A DNA stretch of 33,131 nucleotides from Saccharomonospora saliphila YIM 90502 (GCF_000383795.1 NZ_KB912705.1:88185-121315), one strand, 5' to 3'; counted from the stretch's first letter, positions 6,903 to 15,224 are shown. Numbers and translations: made by a program. Notes: generated by a model not told the origin, from the letters alone.

Positions 6903-8147
6903 ATGCCCACGGACTTCGACGTCGTGGTGGTCGGAGGCGGGGCGGCAGGCATCGCGGCCGCCGTCGGCGCCGCCCAGACGGGTGCCACGGTGTGCGTGAT
7001 CGAGCAGTACGGGTTCCTCGGCGGCGCGGCCACCAACAGCTCCGTGCTCACCCACTGCGGCTTCTTCGACCAGACCGGCACGCAGGTGGTCGCCGGTGTC
7101 GGGCAGCAGGTGCTCGACCGGCTCGACGAGCGGAACCTGTACCACACGCAGACCATCGCCGAGACCGGCAACACGGTCGTGCTCCTCGATCTGGAGACCA
7201 CCAAGAGTGTCTACGACCGGGTGCTGCGCGAGGCCGGGGTGACGCTGCTGCTGCACAGCAGGCTCGTCTCCGCCACGACCGACGCCGACCGGGTCACCGA
7301 GGTCGAGGTCGTCCACCGGGGCGGGCACCGCCGGATCACCGCGAAGGCGTTCGTCGATTGCAGTGGTGACGGGGTGCTCATCGCCGAGGCCGGCGCCGAG
7401 ATGCTGCTGTCCGAGCCGGACGAGCGGCAGGCATGCACCCTGGTGATGCGCGCGGGTGACGTCGCGGCCGACGCGGACCTTTCCCAGGAGGGCATGGCCG
7501 CCGCTGTGGACAAGTACCGCGCCGCCACCGGGCACACGCTCGTGCGTGACAGCGGCATCGCCGTCCGGATGCCGGTCAGCCGCGAGATCATGCTTCTGCT
7601 CGCCGACCAGCACCGGGACGTGCTCGACGTCGACGAGCTCACCGAGGCCGAGCTGCGGGCGCGGGAGCTGAGCTGGCGTTACCTCGACGCCTTCCGCCGC
7701 TTCCTGCCCGGCTGGGAGAACGCCTACCTCGCCTCGACCGGTCCGCAGATCGGCATTCGCGAGGCGCGCAGGCTCGCCGGGCGCGACACGGTGCGCGCCG
7801 AGGACGTCTCGGCCGGGCGCAGGCGCGAGCACGACGCGATCGCGCGGTGCGGCTGGCCGATGGAAAAGCACGTCGCCCCCGGCGTCACCGAGTACGGCGG
7901 CATCCGCGACAAGGGCTGGTACCACATTCCCCACGGGGCGATCTGCTCCGCGTCCACGGACAACCTCTGGGCCGGGGGCCGCCTGGTCAGTTCGGACAAC
8001 GCCGCATACGCCTCCCTGCGGGTGATGGGCACGTCCTTCGCCACGGGCCACGCCTGCGGTGTCGCGGCGGCGGCCTACGCCGGAACGGGCGAGCACGACT
8101 ACTTCGCGGTGCGCCGCGAGCTGGACCGGCAGAAGGCGTTGATCTGA
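6903..8147 (+). CDS. FAD-dependent oxidoreductase (FAD_oxidored family)
   Basis: A 414-aa flavoprotein. The N-terminal dinucleotide-binding motif VVVGGGAAGIAAAVGAAQTG and the acidic strand end VIEQYGFLGGAATNS are characteristic. Further family features are AFVDCSGDGVLIAEAGAE, IGIREARRLAG and the C-terminal WAGGRLVSSDNAAYASLRV. ATG 6903, preceded by an AGGTGG ribosome site, puts the FAD motif at the very N-terminus; an open frame upstream has no homology and is not used. The stop overlaps the next start by one base (TGATG), indicating coupling. The substrate is not known; the linked importer and LysR gene suggest oxidation of an imported small organic compound. Confidence 0.85.
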   Translation: MPTDFDVVVVGGGAAGIAAAVGAAQTGATVCVIEQYGFLGGAATNSSVLTHCGFFDQTGTQVVAGVGQQVLDRLDERNLYHTQTIAETGNTVVLLDLETTKSVYDRVLREAGVTLLLHSRLVSATTDADRVTEVEVVHRGGHRRITAKAFVDCSGDGVLIAEAGAEMLLSEPDERQACTLVMRAGDVAADADLSQEGMAAAVDKYRAATGHTLVRDSGIAVRMPVSREIMLLLADQHRDVLDVDELTEAELRARELSWRYLDAFRRFLPGWENAYLASTGPQIGIREARRLAGRDTVRAEDVSAGRRREHDAIARCGWPMEKHVAPGVTEYGGIRDKGWYHIPHGAICSASTDNLWAGGRLVSSDNAAYASLRVMGTSFATGHACGVAAAAYAGTGEHDYFAVRRELDRQKALI

Positions 8148-9001
8148 TGGCGGCACGGCACGAGCACGGCGGTGCGGCGACGCGGATCGCGCTGACCGGC
8201 GCGGCGGGATCGCTCGCCACGGACGTCCTGCCGGGGCTGTCCGGGAGTGGCTACCACGTCGTGGGCGTCGACCGGAGGGCGACCACGGAGACGGCCGCCG
8301 CCGCGTGCCAGGACTGGGCCCGCTGCGAGATCACCGACACCGAGGCGCTGCGCACCGCGTTCGCCGGGTGCGGGGCGGTCGTGCACCTCGCGGGCATCCC
8401 GCTCGAGGCGGACTGGGCGACCGTGTCCCGGATTAACATCGACGGCACTCAGGCGGTACTGGAGGCGGCGCGGCGCGCGGGCGTGCGCAGGGTGGTGCTG
8501 GCCAGTTCCATCCACGCCGTGGGCTACGTCGGGGTGCCCGGAGACGGCCAGCCCGTGCCGGACGACGTCCCCCCTCGGCCGGACACCTTCTACGGGGTGA
8601 GCAAGGCGGCGCTGGAGGCGCTGGGCAGCCTCTACCACGACCGGTACGGACTCGAGGTGGTCTGCCTGCGGATCGCCTCGCGTTTCGACCGCCCCCGGGA
8701 CGAGCGCATGCTGTCCACCTGGCTCTCGCCCGAGGACGCGACTCGCCTGGTCACGGCGGCCCTGAGCGCACCCGACGTGGGCTTCCGCCTCGTGTGGGGG
8801 GTTTCGGCCAACACCCGGGGCTACCTTTCCCACGCAGGCGGCGCGGCACTCGGCTTCACTCCGCACGACGACGCCGAACGCTATGCCGACGTGCTGCTGG
8901 CCGACGCCGAAACCAATCCGGCCCTCGCGGCCTCGGAGGAGGATCGACGGTTCATCGGAGGGGTCTTCTGTTCCGACCACCCCCCGATGTTTGAATGTTG
9001 A
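8147..9001 (+). CDS. NAD(P)-dependent epimerase/dehydratase, uronate-dehydrogenase-like
   Basis: A 284-aa extended SDR. The Rossmann motif is IALTGAAGSLATDVLPGL, the middle has VVHLAGIP and NIDGTQAVLEAARRAG, and the catalytic region has LASSIHAVGY followed by YGVSKAALEALG (YxxxK). The pattern HLAGIP, SSIHAVGY, FYGVSKAALE and CLRIASRFDRP resembles bacterial uronate dehydrogenases, which oxidise glucuronate or galacturonate to the aldarolactone. The exact substrate here is inference. ATG 8147 is set by the one-base overlap with the oxidoreductase stop. The 65-base gap that follows has no clear terminator, so the ABC genes may belong to the same operon. Confidence 0.75.
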   Translation: MAARHEHGGAATRIALTGAAGSLATDVLPGLSGSGYHVVGVDRRATTETAAAACQDWARCEITDTEALRTAFAGCGAVVHLAGIPLEADWATVSRINIDGTQAVLEAARRAGVRRVVLASSIHAVGYVGVPGDGQPVPDDVPPRPDTFYGVSKAALEALGSLYHDRYGLEVVCLRIASRFDRPRDERMLSTWLSPEDATRLVTAALSAPDVGFRLVWGVSANTRGYLSHAGGAALGFTPHDDAERYADVLLADAETNPALAASEEDRRFIGGVFCSDHPPMFEC

Positions 9002-9066
9002 ACTGAAAAGGCGGCTCACGCACGCCGGTAGTCCGGCACCATGCCGATTGTGAACAGGATCTTGGT

Positions 9067-9870
9067 ATGACCACAGCCTCAACGACAGCGGCTACCTCGA
9101 CCGATGCCTTCGTCGTCTCGGACGTGTCGAAGATCTTCGTCGGGAAGAATCAGGTCCAGGCGCTCGCCGACATCGATCTCTCCTTTCCCACGGGGTCGTT
9201 CACCTGCATCGTCGGACCCTCCGGGTGCGGGAAATCGACGCTGCTGCGCATCCTCGGCGAACTGGAGACCGCCACGGCGGGAGAGGTTCGGAACCATCTC
9301 CCGAAGGGCCGGGTCCCGCGCTCGGCATTCGTTTTCCAGGATCACGGGGTGCTGCCGTGGTTCACCGTTCTCCAGAATGTGGCGTTCGGTGAGCAGATGG
9401 CCTCGGTGGGTAAGAAGGAACGCGAGGAGCACGCGCGGCACTGGATCGCCGAGGTCGGCCTCAGCGGATTCGAGCGCGCGTATCCGCATCAGCTTTCCGG
9501 CGGTATGCGGCAGCGCATCGCCATCGCCCGCGCCTTCGCGACGGGCTCGCCGTCGCTGCTGATGGACGAGCCGCTCGGCGCGCTCGACGCCCAGACCCGC
9601 ATCCTCATGCAGGAGCAGCTCGTCGAGTTGTGGGAGGCCGAGCGCAAGACGGTCGTGCTGGTCACCCACGCGATCGAGGAGGCCCTGCTGCTCGGCGACC
9701 GCATCGTGGTGATGTCGGCACGGCCGGGGCGGGTCAAGGAAGTGATCGACGTTCCCTTCGGCAGGCCGCGCAGCGTCGAGATGGAAACCGACCCCGAGTT
9801 CGCGCGCATGAAGCAGGACATCTGGGAGTCACTGCGGGACGAAGTTCAAGCATCGTTGAGGTTCTCATGA
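9067..9870 (+). CDS. ABC transporter ATPase, NitT/TauT/SsuB type
   Basis: A 267-aa ATPase. Walker A GPSGCGKST lies at 50-58, the Q-loop region is FVFQDHGVLPWFTVLQNVAFG, the signature is LSGGMRQR, Walker B is LLMDEPLGALD and the H-loop is VLVTHAIEEALLL. The HGVLPW segment is typical of nitrate/sulfonate/taurine-type importers. It energises the permease encoded next. The gene overlaps the permease by 4 bp (ATGA), so the two are probably translated together. Confidence 0.9.
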   Translation: MTTASTTAATSTDAFVVSDVSKIFVGKNQVQALADIDLSFPTGSFTCIVGPSGCGKSTLLRILGELETATAGEVRNHLPKGRVPRSAFVFQDHGVLPWFTVLQNVAFGEQMASVGKKEREEHARHWIAEVGLSGFERAYPHQLSGGMRQRIAIARAFATGSPSLLMDEPLGALDAQTRILMQEQLVELWEAERKTVVLVTHAIEEALLLGDRIVVMSARPGRVKEVIDVPFGRPRSVEMETDPEFARMKQDIWESLRDEVQASLRFS

Positions 9871-10751
9871 CACAATCGTTGACGCGCGACGACCGCGCCA
9901 CCCGCGAGGATTCCGCCGACGCCGCCCTGCGCGTCGCCGTGGACCGCGAGCACCGCAGGCACCGGAGGCTGCGGGCCCGTGATCTCGCGTTGGCCGTGCT
10001 GACTCCGGTGGCCCTGCTGGCGCTGTGGGAGATCGCGGCGGCGGCGGGGATGCTCGACGCCCGGCTGTTCACCCCGCCCAGCGAGATCGTCGCCCGGGGC
10101 TGGGACATGATCGCCACAGGGGAACTGTGGGTGCATGTCTGGTCCACCGTCGGGCGGCTGGTGGCCGGGTTCGCCCTCGGCGGCGTGTGCGGTGTGGCCG
10201 TGGGCCTGGTGATGGGCGTGTCGCGGCCGTTGCGGGCCGCGCTCGGGCCGACCTTCACCGCCCTCTACGCGCTGCCCAAGATCGCCATCCTGCCGCTTCT
10301 GCTGCTCATCTTCGGGCTCACCGAGACCCCGAAGGTGCTCTCGGTGGCGATCTCGGTCTTCTTCGTGGTGCAGATCAACACCCTCGCCGGGATCGTGCAG
10401 ATCGACAAGCGCATCCTGGAGGCCGCCCGTGCCTACCAGGCCACCGGCTGGAAGCTGTTCCGCTACGTGCTCCTGCCCGGTGCGACACCGTCGATCATGA
10501 CCGGGCTCCGGGTGTCGGCGGGCATGGCCGTGATCGTGGTGACGGCCGTCGAGTTCGTCGCCTCGAACAACGGACTGGGGTACCTGATCTGGAACTCGTG
10601 GCAGTTGTTCCAGCCGCAGACGATGTTCGTCGGCCTGATCACGGTCTCGATCATCGGTGCTGTGGTCACCGGGCTCATCATCCTGGCCGAGCGTGCGTTG
10701 CTGCCGTGGCAGCACTCCGGCGGGCCCCGAAAAAAGGGAAAGGTTCAATGA
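9867..10751 (+). CDS. ABC transporter permease, NitT/TauT/SsuC type
   Basis: A 294-aa inner-membrane protein with about six transmembrane helices beginning at LALAVLTPVALLALWEIAAA. The BPD_transp_1 coupling loop reads ILEAARAYQATGWKLFRYVL, followed by LPGATPSIMTGLRV. The N-terminal 40 residues are charged and cytoplasmic. ATG 9867 overlaps the ATPase stop by 4 bp, and its own stop overlaps the binding-protein start by 4 bp, so three genes form one translationally coupled transporter unit. Confidence 0.9.
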   Translation: MTQSLTRDDRATREDSADAALRVAVDREHRRHRRLRARDLALAVLTPVALLALWEIAAAAGMLDARLFTPPSEIVARGWDMIATGELWVHVWSTVGRLVAGFALGGVCGVAVGLVMGVSRPLRAALGPTFTALYALPKIAILPLLLLIFGLTETPKVLSVAISVFFVVQINTLAGIVQIDKRILEAARAYQATGWKLFRYVLLPGATPSIMTGLRVSAGMAVIVVTAVEFVASNNGLGYLIWNSWQLFQPQTMFVGLITVSIIGAVVTGLIILAERALLPWQHSGGPRKKGKVQ

Positions 10752-11788
10752 GGAAACTGACAGCTATGGCAGCGGCGTTGCTGCTGGGCGTCGGCCTGTC
10801 CGCCTGCGGGACGGACGGGGGCAACGCGGGATCGTCGTCCGGCGACGGAACCGTGGACGTCGGCTACGTGCAGCTGCCCATCTTCGCGCCACTGTTCGTG
10901 GCACAGGACAAGGGCTACTTCGCCGACGAGGGCATCCAGGTCAACCTCGAGAAGGTCAAGTCGGGCCAGGACGCGATCCCGCTCGCCTCCAGCGGCAAGC
11001 TGGACGCCGTGCTCGCGGGCTTTTCCGCCGGGATGTTCAGCGCGATCAACAGCGGGCTCGACGTCAAGGTCGTCGGCTCGATGGGCGTGGCCGACGGCGA
11101 CACCGAACGCCCACCGTCGGCGTTGGTCGTGCGGCAGGAACTGATCGACAGCGGTGAGGTCAGCTCGCTGGCCGACCTGAAGGGCCGCAAGATCGGCGCG
11201 CTCGGCGGCGAGTCCGCGACCAGCGCCTTCTACGTCGGCATGGCACTCGAAGAGGCGGGCCTGTCCGTCACCGACGTCGAGTTCGTGCCGATGTCGAACC
11301 CGGACATCCCCACCGGCCTGCGCACCGGCGGCATCGACGCGGGTTTCGTGTCCGCGCCGTTCTGGGAGATGGCCGTCTCCGACGGTGTCGCCGAGAAGAT
11401 CTGGACGACGCCGGAGGGCACCTCCGGCACCGGCACTCTCTACGGCGGGGAGTTCGCGGCCAGCGAGGACGCGCAGAAGTTCCACAACGCGCTGGCGCGG
11501 GCGGCGCAGGACCTCCAGGGCGAGCAGCGCTACTCCGAGGAGAACCTGCGGATCATCGCCGAGGCGACCGACCAGAGCGTCGAGGACGTCAAGTCGGTGC
11601 CGCTGTACGCGTGGCTGCCTGATCTGGCTCCGCTGCCCGACCAGCTCGCCGCGATGGAGCAGAGCTGGATGGAGATCGGCGCGCTCCAGTACGACGAGCC
11701 GATCCCGCAGGAGGAGTACGTGGACACCTCCTTCGCCGACAACGTCGCCGCGAGCGAGCCCCAGCAGTCCGGGGCCACCGACGAGTGA
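10748..11788 (+). CDS. ABC transporter substrate-binding lipoprotein, SsuA/NMT1-like
   Basis: A 346-aa exported lipoprotein. The leader MRKLTAMAAALLLGVGLSAC ends in an LSAC lipobox, so the mature protein would be anchored at Cys20. The mature part has the NMT1/SsuA-type fold: VDVGYVQLPIFAPLFVAQDK, GYFADEGIQVNLEKV, GKLDAVLAG, LKGRKIGALGGESATSAFY and LRTGGIDAGFVSAPF. This family binds alkanesulfonates, taurine, nitrate, thiamine precursors or small organic acids; the ligand cannot be read from the sequence. It is the last gene of the transporter unit. Confidence 0.9.
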   Translation: MRKLTAMAAALLLGVGLSACGTDGGNAGSSSGDGTVDVGYVQLPIFAPLFVAQDKGYFADEGIQVNLEKVKSGQDAIPLASSGKLDAVLAGFSAGMFSAINSGLDVKVVGSMGVADGDTERPPSALVVRQELIDSGEVSSLADLKGRKIGALGGESATSAFYVGMALEEAGLSVTDVEFVPMSNPDIPTGLRTGGIDAGFVSAPFWEMAVSDGVAEKIWTTPEGTSGTGTLYGGEFAASEDAQKFHNALARAAQDLQGEQRYSEENLRIIAEATDQSVEDVKSVPLYAWLPDLAPLPDQLAAMEQSWMEIGALQYDEPIPQEEYVDTSFADNVAASEPQQSGATDE

Positions 11789-11851
11789 CGCTCGTCGGTA
11801 CCGACGCCGACGAGTGAGTCCCGTCGGAGTCGACCGGCTCCGCGGGCCGGT

Positions 11852-11894
11852 GCCGTGGGTGGTGGGCCTGAGAGTCCGGCCCGCCACCCACGGC
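11852..11894. terminator. Hairpin between convergent genes
   Basis: GCCGTGGGTGG (11852-11862) is perfectly complementary to CCACCCACGGC (11884-11894), and further internal pairing (GGGCC with GGCCC) extends the fold. It sits between the stops of the binding-protein gene and the convergent hydrolase gene, so it could terminate both. It lacks a T-tract. Confidence 0.55.
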
Positions 11895-11928
11895 CCGGCT
11901 CACCGCCGGGCGGGATCGACGGTCCGGC

Positions 11929-12738
11929 TCATCGCCGGGTGACGACCTCCTGCCAGAAGGCGTGGACCCGGGCGTTGAACAAATCGGGGACCTCCTGGAA
12001 CGGCTGGTGGGCCTCTCCGGGCAGGACCTCGAACCGGGCACCCGGGATGCTCTCGGCGACCGCGCGCCCCAGCCGGGGTGGTGCCGCGATGTCCACCTCC
12101 CCGGCCAGCACCAGGGTCGGCACGGCGATCTCGGCGAGCCGGTCCGTGGTGCGGTGGGCCCCGAAGGCGTCGAGCTGGCGTTGGAAGGCCTCAACCGACT
12201 GCGGGTGTGGGAAGGCCAGTGTCTCGTCGATGAGCCGGGCGACGGTGCCGTCGGCGTGCGCACGGGCTGTGTAGACCCAGAGGTAGAACGCGTCGAGCAT
12301 CGACCGCTCGTCGGGAGCGCGCTCGGCCATCCAGCGCCAGAAGCCGAGCATGGTCCGGAAGAACGCGTCGGGCTCGGCGACGGTGCTCATCAGCACCAGG
12401 CTGCGGACCAGGCCGGGATGGCGCAGCGCGAGTTCCTGGGCGATCATACTGCCACCCGAGAACCCGGTGACGTGTGCGGAGCGCACGTCGAGCGCCCGCA
12501 GGACCCCGGCCGCGTCGTCGGCCAGCATCGGCACCGACAGCGGTCCGTCGGGGAGCGCCGTGCGGCCCACGCCCCGGTTGTCGAACGCCGTCAGCCGGTA
12601 GCGGTCCGCCAGCCCGTCGAGCTGTGCCTGCCACACCTCGGCCGGATCGCCGAGTCCCGCGATGAGCAGGATGTCGGGGCCCTCCCCGCGTCGCTCGGCC
12701 CAGATTTCCACCCCGTCGACATCGATCATCTCGCCCAT
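11929..12738 (-). CDS. Alpha/beta hydrolase
   Basis: A 269-aa protein with the alpha/beta-hydrolase fold. The oxyanion-side strand is ILLIAGLGDP, the nucleophile elbow is TGFSGGSM with Ser94, the probable acid lies in LVLAGEVDIAAPP, and the catalytic His is in GEAHQPFQEVPD. The FDNRGVGRT motif before the elbow is typical of esterase/lactonase-like members such as 3-oxoadipate enol-lactonase relatives. The substrate is not determinable. ATG 12738 has a GGAGGT ribosome site 5 bases upstream. It faces the FAD-oxidoreductase/ABC cluster; a metabolic link (for example, lactone hydrolysis after the uronate-dehydrogenase-like step) is conceivable but unsupported. Confidence 0.85.
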   Translation of the reverse strand: MGEMIDVDGVEIWAERRGEGPDILLIAGLGDPAEVWQAQLDGLADRYRLTAFDNRGVGRTALPDGPLSVPMLADDAAGVLRALDVRSAHVTGFSGGSMIAQELALRHPGLVRSLVLMSTVAEPDAFFRTMLGFWRWMAERAPDERSMLDAFYLWVYTARAHADGTVARLIDETLAFPHPQSVEAFQRQLDAFGAHRTTDRLAEIAVPTLVLAGEVDIAAPPRLGRAVAESIPGARFEVLPGEAHQPFQEVPDLFNARVHAFWQEVVTRR

Positions 12739-12791
12739 GGCCGACCTCCGGCGTCGCGGTTCTCCTTCGGGAGTACCCAGCCATCAGGCAC

Positions 12792-12859
12792 GTCACCGGG
12801 GTCGCGAGGTGGCGTGTGTCAGCCGCCGGTGGACTCGCGGACGACCAGCTCGGGCTTGA
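12792..12859. repeat. 68-bp direct repeat, left copy (lacI 3' end)
   Basis: Exactly identical to 14190-14257 at an offset of 1398. It covers the last 13 codons and stop of the LacI-type regulator gene plus 27 bases after it. Read on the minus strand beyond the repeat (12860 onward), the frame continues as GTPARRV before KPELVVREST. This looks like a LacI C-terminus but differs from the intact gene. The copy is therefore either a remnant of another LacI-type gene or a recombination scar left by the inserted toxin cassette. Confidence 0.8.
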
Positions 12860-12904
12860 CACGACGCGCCGGTGTACCGACTCGATGTCGTCGTCGGCTT
12901 TCGG

Positions 12905-13300
12905 TCAGCCGGGCACGATGTCGTGGTGGGTCCATCCGACCGAGGCGGGTCTACCCCCGTGGGCGAGAAACTCTCGCACTGCCGTCGCCAACGAATCCAC
13001 CGGGATCTCGACCCCTGCGGGGAAGGTCTGGTGGGCCCATTCGTCAACGGCGTAGGCGACCGGCTCCGCGTTCTGCCCACCCGAGGTGATCAGAGTTTCG
13101 TCCCCGCAGGCCCAGATGAGCAGACCCACGCCAGGGCCGACATAGATGTCGAGGTCAGGCCCCGTCGTGGTGCCCCAGACATCGTCGTGTGTCGTCCAGT
13201 CGGCCCGTTCCAGGACGGCCACTTTCCGGCGGACAGCGTCGGCTCGTCGAGCGTGGTCGTGGATCGTGTCGACGATCGTGCTCGCCTCGTGAACTCTCAT
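12905..13300 (-). CDS. Imm1-like immunity protein
   Basis: A 131-aa protein. The central part (GVGLLIWACGDETLITSGGQ) and the end (FPAGVEIPVDSLATAVREF, then LAHGGRPASVGW) follow the pattern of Imm1 immunity proteins, which accompany SCP1.201-like deaminase toxins in actinomycetes. ATG 13300 overlaps the toxin stop codon by 4 bp (ATGA), so synthesis is coupled to the toxin. The reading frame continues far upstream without homology and is ignored. Expected role: bind and neutralise the linked deaminase in the cytoplasm. Confidence 0.75.
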   Translation of the reverse strand: MRVHEASTIVDTIHDHARRADAVRRKVAVLERADWTTHDDVWGTTTGPDLDIYVGPGVGLLIWACGDETLITSGGQNAEPVAYAVDEWAHQTFPAGVEIPVDSLATAVREFLAHGGRPASVGWTHHDIVPG

Positions 13301-14118
13301 TGCGGATTCTTGCCCTCGTAGCTCGCGATGAAATAGCGCCGACCGTGGTCGTCGGTTCCGTACACGTGGAGTGTATGTCCCTGTGGGAGGAACCCTTGGA
13401 GAAACTGGTGACAGCCCGCCTTGCGCTGCGGTTCTAGATCTTTGCGGTAGCCACACGGCGTTCGGTTCACGATGATCTCCGCTTCGCTGCTCCCGGAATC
13501 GACCATCCAGGTCGCCGCTTGGATCTCCACGTGGTGTGTGATGTTGGCCCGCCAGAAGGCGGCGGGTGGTTTGATCGACTTCGCTCGCTCCGTGGCACGC
13601 CGCGACCAGTACTGCTGTCCAGGCTTGAACTCGTGCGTGACGTCCTGCCCGACGCCTCGAACCAAGGCGGTGACCGGTATTCCGCTGCCCGGCGGGGAGT
13701 ACCGGTCCATCAGGTGCGCTCCCCAGAATGCTTCGACGGGATAGCGGTCGCCGTCCGGCGATTCGGAGGTCGTCGGACGTGCACGACTCGGCGAATGATC
13801 GGTGGCACTGGTGGGCGGCTCCGTGCCTGATCGTTTCAGGGAGTCGGACGGTGCGGGCGAGACGCCGATTCGAGCGAGGTAGTCCCGGAGTGCGCCTTCC
13901 AAGGCGGCGAGCCGCTCGTGCACCAGTGTGAGGTTCGCCTGGCATTGCTCGCTCAGGTACGTCGGCTCGGAGCCCTCCTCGGCAGCGCCCGCGAGAGCCG
14001 CGAACCAGATCTCGTGGGCTTGGGCCAGCGTGTCGGCGCCGTCGGCAAGCGACTGACGTGCGTGCGCTATCGAACTGAGACCGCGGTGCAGCGCGGCCGC
14101 GAGTTCTTTGATCGACAT
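13297..14118 (-). CDS. DddA-like (SCP1.201 family) deaminase toxin
   Basis: A 273-aa protein. Residues 1-85 form a helical domain (SIKELAAALHRGLSSIAHA, then LAALEGALRDYLARIG), as in actinobacterial deaminase toxins probably exported by a type VII-like route. Residues 86-150 are a low-complexity linker. The C-terminal domain carries HVE (196-198), AATWMVDSGSSEAEIIVN, then PC (Cys222), GC (Cys236) and FLPQGHTLHVYG. This matches the SCP1.201-like deaminase pattern in which His and two Cys hold zinc and Glu is catalytic. The Cys spacing (C-x13-C) is wider than the CxxC of DddA. The start at ATG 14118 has GGGGA about 7 bases upstream; an earlier ATG at 14157 lacks a ribosome site. Probable activity: cytosine deamination of a nucleic acid; the exact substrate is unknown. 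Confidence 0.8.
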   Translation of the reverse strand: MSIKELAAALHRGLSSIAHARQSLADGADTLAQAHEIWFAALAGAAEEGSEPTYLSEQCQANLTLVHERLAALEGALRDYLARIGVSPAPSDSLKRSGTEPPTSATDHSPSRARPTTSESPDGDRYPVEAFWGAHLMDRYSPPGSGIPVTALVRGVGQDVTHEFKPGQQYWSRRATERAKSIKPPAAFWRANITHHVEIQAATWMVDSGSSEAEIIVNRTPCGYRKDLEPQRKAGCHQFLQGFLPQGHTLHVYGTDDHGRRYFIASYEGKNPQ

Positions 14119-14189
14119 GGACCGTCCCCAGGCACTTCGAGGAGGCCATGATGCCACAGGTGGTCGGGTGGTAGCGGACTGTCAGGTCG

Positions 14190-14257
14190 GTCACCGGGGT
14201 CGCGAGGTGGCGTGTGTCAGCCGCCGGTGGACTCGCGGACGACCAGCTCGGGCTTGA
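14190..14257. repeat. 68-bp direct repeat, right copy
   Basis: This copy contains the genuine 3' end of the LacI-type gene (stop at 14217-14219) and the 27 bases after it. With the left copy at 12792-12859 it brackets the 1,330-base toxin/immunity segment. Confidence 0.9.
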
Positions 14258-15224
14258 ACATGATCTGCTGGTGGGCGTGGGTGTCCGGGTGGTCGCACTC
14301 CTCGGCCAGCAGCTGAGCGGCCGCGCGGCCGATCTGTTGCGTGGGCTGGCTGATCGAGGTCAGCGGCACGGCCGCGTCGGCGGCGAACTCGATGTCGTCG
14401 TAGCCGACGATCATCACGTCGTCCGGGACGCGATGGCCGGAGTTCAGCGCGCCCCGCAGCACGCCCAGTGCCATCAGGTCGTTGGCGCAGAACGCCGCGG
14501 TGGCGGCCACGCCGTCGGCGAAACGCGTACAGGCGGTCTCGTAGGCGGTGCGCGCGTTGAGCGCTCGCAGCTCGACGACGTCGATCACCTCGTCGGGGTC
14601 GAGTCCCGCGGCCTCGACCGCGTGGCGCAGGCCCGTCAGCCGGTCGGCGCACTGGCTCAGCGTCAGCGGGCCGGTGTAGTAGGCGATGCGCCGGTGGCCC
14701 CGCTCCAGCAGGTGCTCGCCCGCCAGCGTCCCGCCCGCCACGTCGTCGACCGCCACCGAGCAGCAGTTCACCCTCGGGTCGTGCCGGTCGACCAGTACGG
14801 CGGGGGTGCCCCGCCTGCGCAGGGCGTCGAGCCGCTCCGAGTCCACCTCGACGGGGGTGATGAGCACGCCGCGCACCCGCTGCTCCTCCAGCACCTGGAG
14901 GTAGCGGTTCTCCCGGTGGACCTGCTCGTCGGAGTTGCACAGCACCACCGCGTAACCGAGCTCGTCGGCGACGTCCTCGACGCCGCGTGCGACGTAGTGG
15001 AAGAACGGGTTGGCCATGTCGAGCACGATCAGGCCGATCGAGCGGTTCGTGCCCGCGCGCAGTTGCGCGGCCTGCGAGTTGCGGACGAAGCCGAGCGTGG
15101 TGATGGCCGTGAGCACGGCGTCCCGCGTGCTCCGTGACACGCGCTCAGGGTGGTTGAGCACATTGGACACCGTGCCCACCGAGACACCGGCGTGCTCGGC
15201 GACGTCCTTGATGCTCGGTGACAT
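14217..15224 (-). CDS. LacI-family repressor of the rhamnose regulon
   Basis: A 335-aa regulator. The helix-turn-helix and hinge are SIKDVAEHAGVSVGTVSNVL and NHPERVSRSTRDAVLTAI, followed by a periplasmic-binding-like sensor domain from RSIGLIVLDMANPFFHYVAR to PELVVREST. ATG 15224 gives the standard LacI start; the open frame extends 66 codons upstream without homology. It is divergent from the rhamnose importer operon. Palindromic TGAAACGTTTCA-type sites lie in the shared intergenic region (two) and before the rhamnosidase gene. It is inferred to repress these genes, with L-rhamnose, L-rhamnulose or a phosphorylated intermediate as the likely inducer. The site within its own leader suggests autoregulation. 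Confidence 0.85.
   Translation of the reverse strand: MSPSIKDVAEHAGVSVGTVSNVLNHPERVSRSTRDAVLTAITTLGFVRNSQAAQLRAGTNRSIGLIVLDMANPFFHYVARGVEDVADELGYAVVLCNSDEQVHRENRYLQVLEEQRVRGVLITPVEVDSERLDALRRRGTPAVLVDRHDPRVNCCSVAVDDVAGGTLAGEHLLERGHRRIAYYTGPLTLSQCADRLTGLRHAVEAAGLDPDEVIDVVELRALNARTAYETACTRFADGVAATAAFCANDLMALGVLRGALNSGHRVPDDVMIVGYDDIEFAADAAVPLTSISQPTQQIGRAAAQLLAEECDHPDTHAHQQIMFKPELVVRESTGG

Noticed and set aside
12793..13080. Short minus-strand frames overlapping the Imm1-like gene
   Set aside because: They are shifted frames of the immunity gene and of the LacI 3' remnant; only the remnant reading is meaningful.
12860..14189. Insertion sequence or transposon
   Set aside because: The direct repeats are 68 bp, there are no terminal inverted repeats and no transposase, so a classical IS is not supported.
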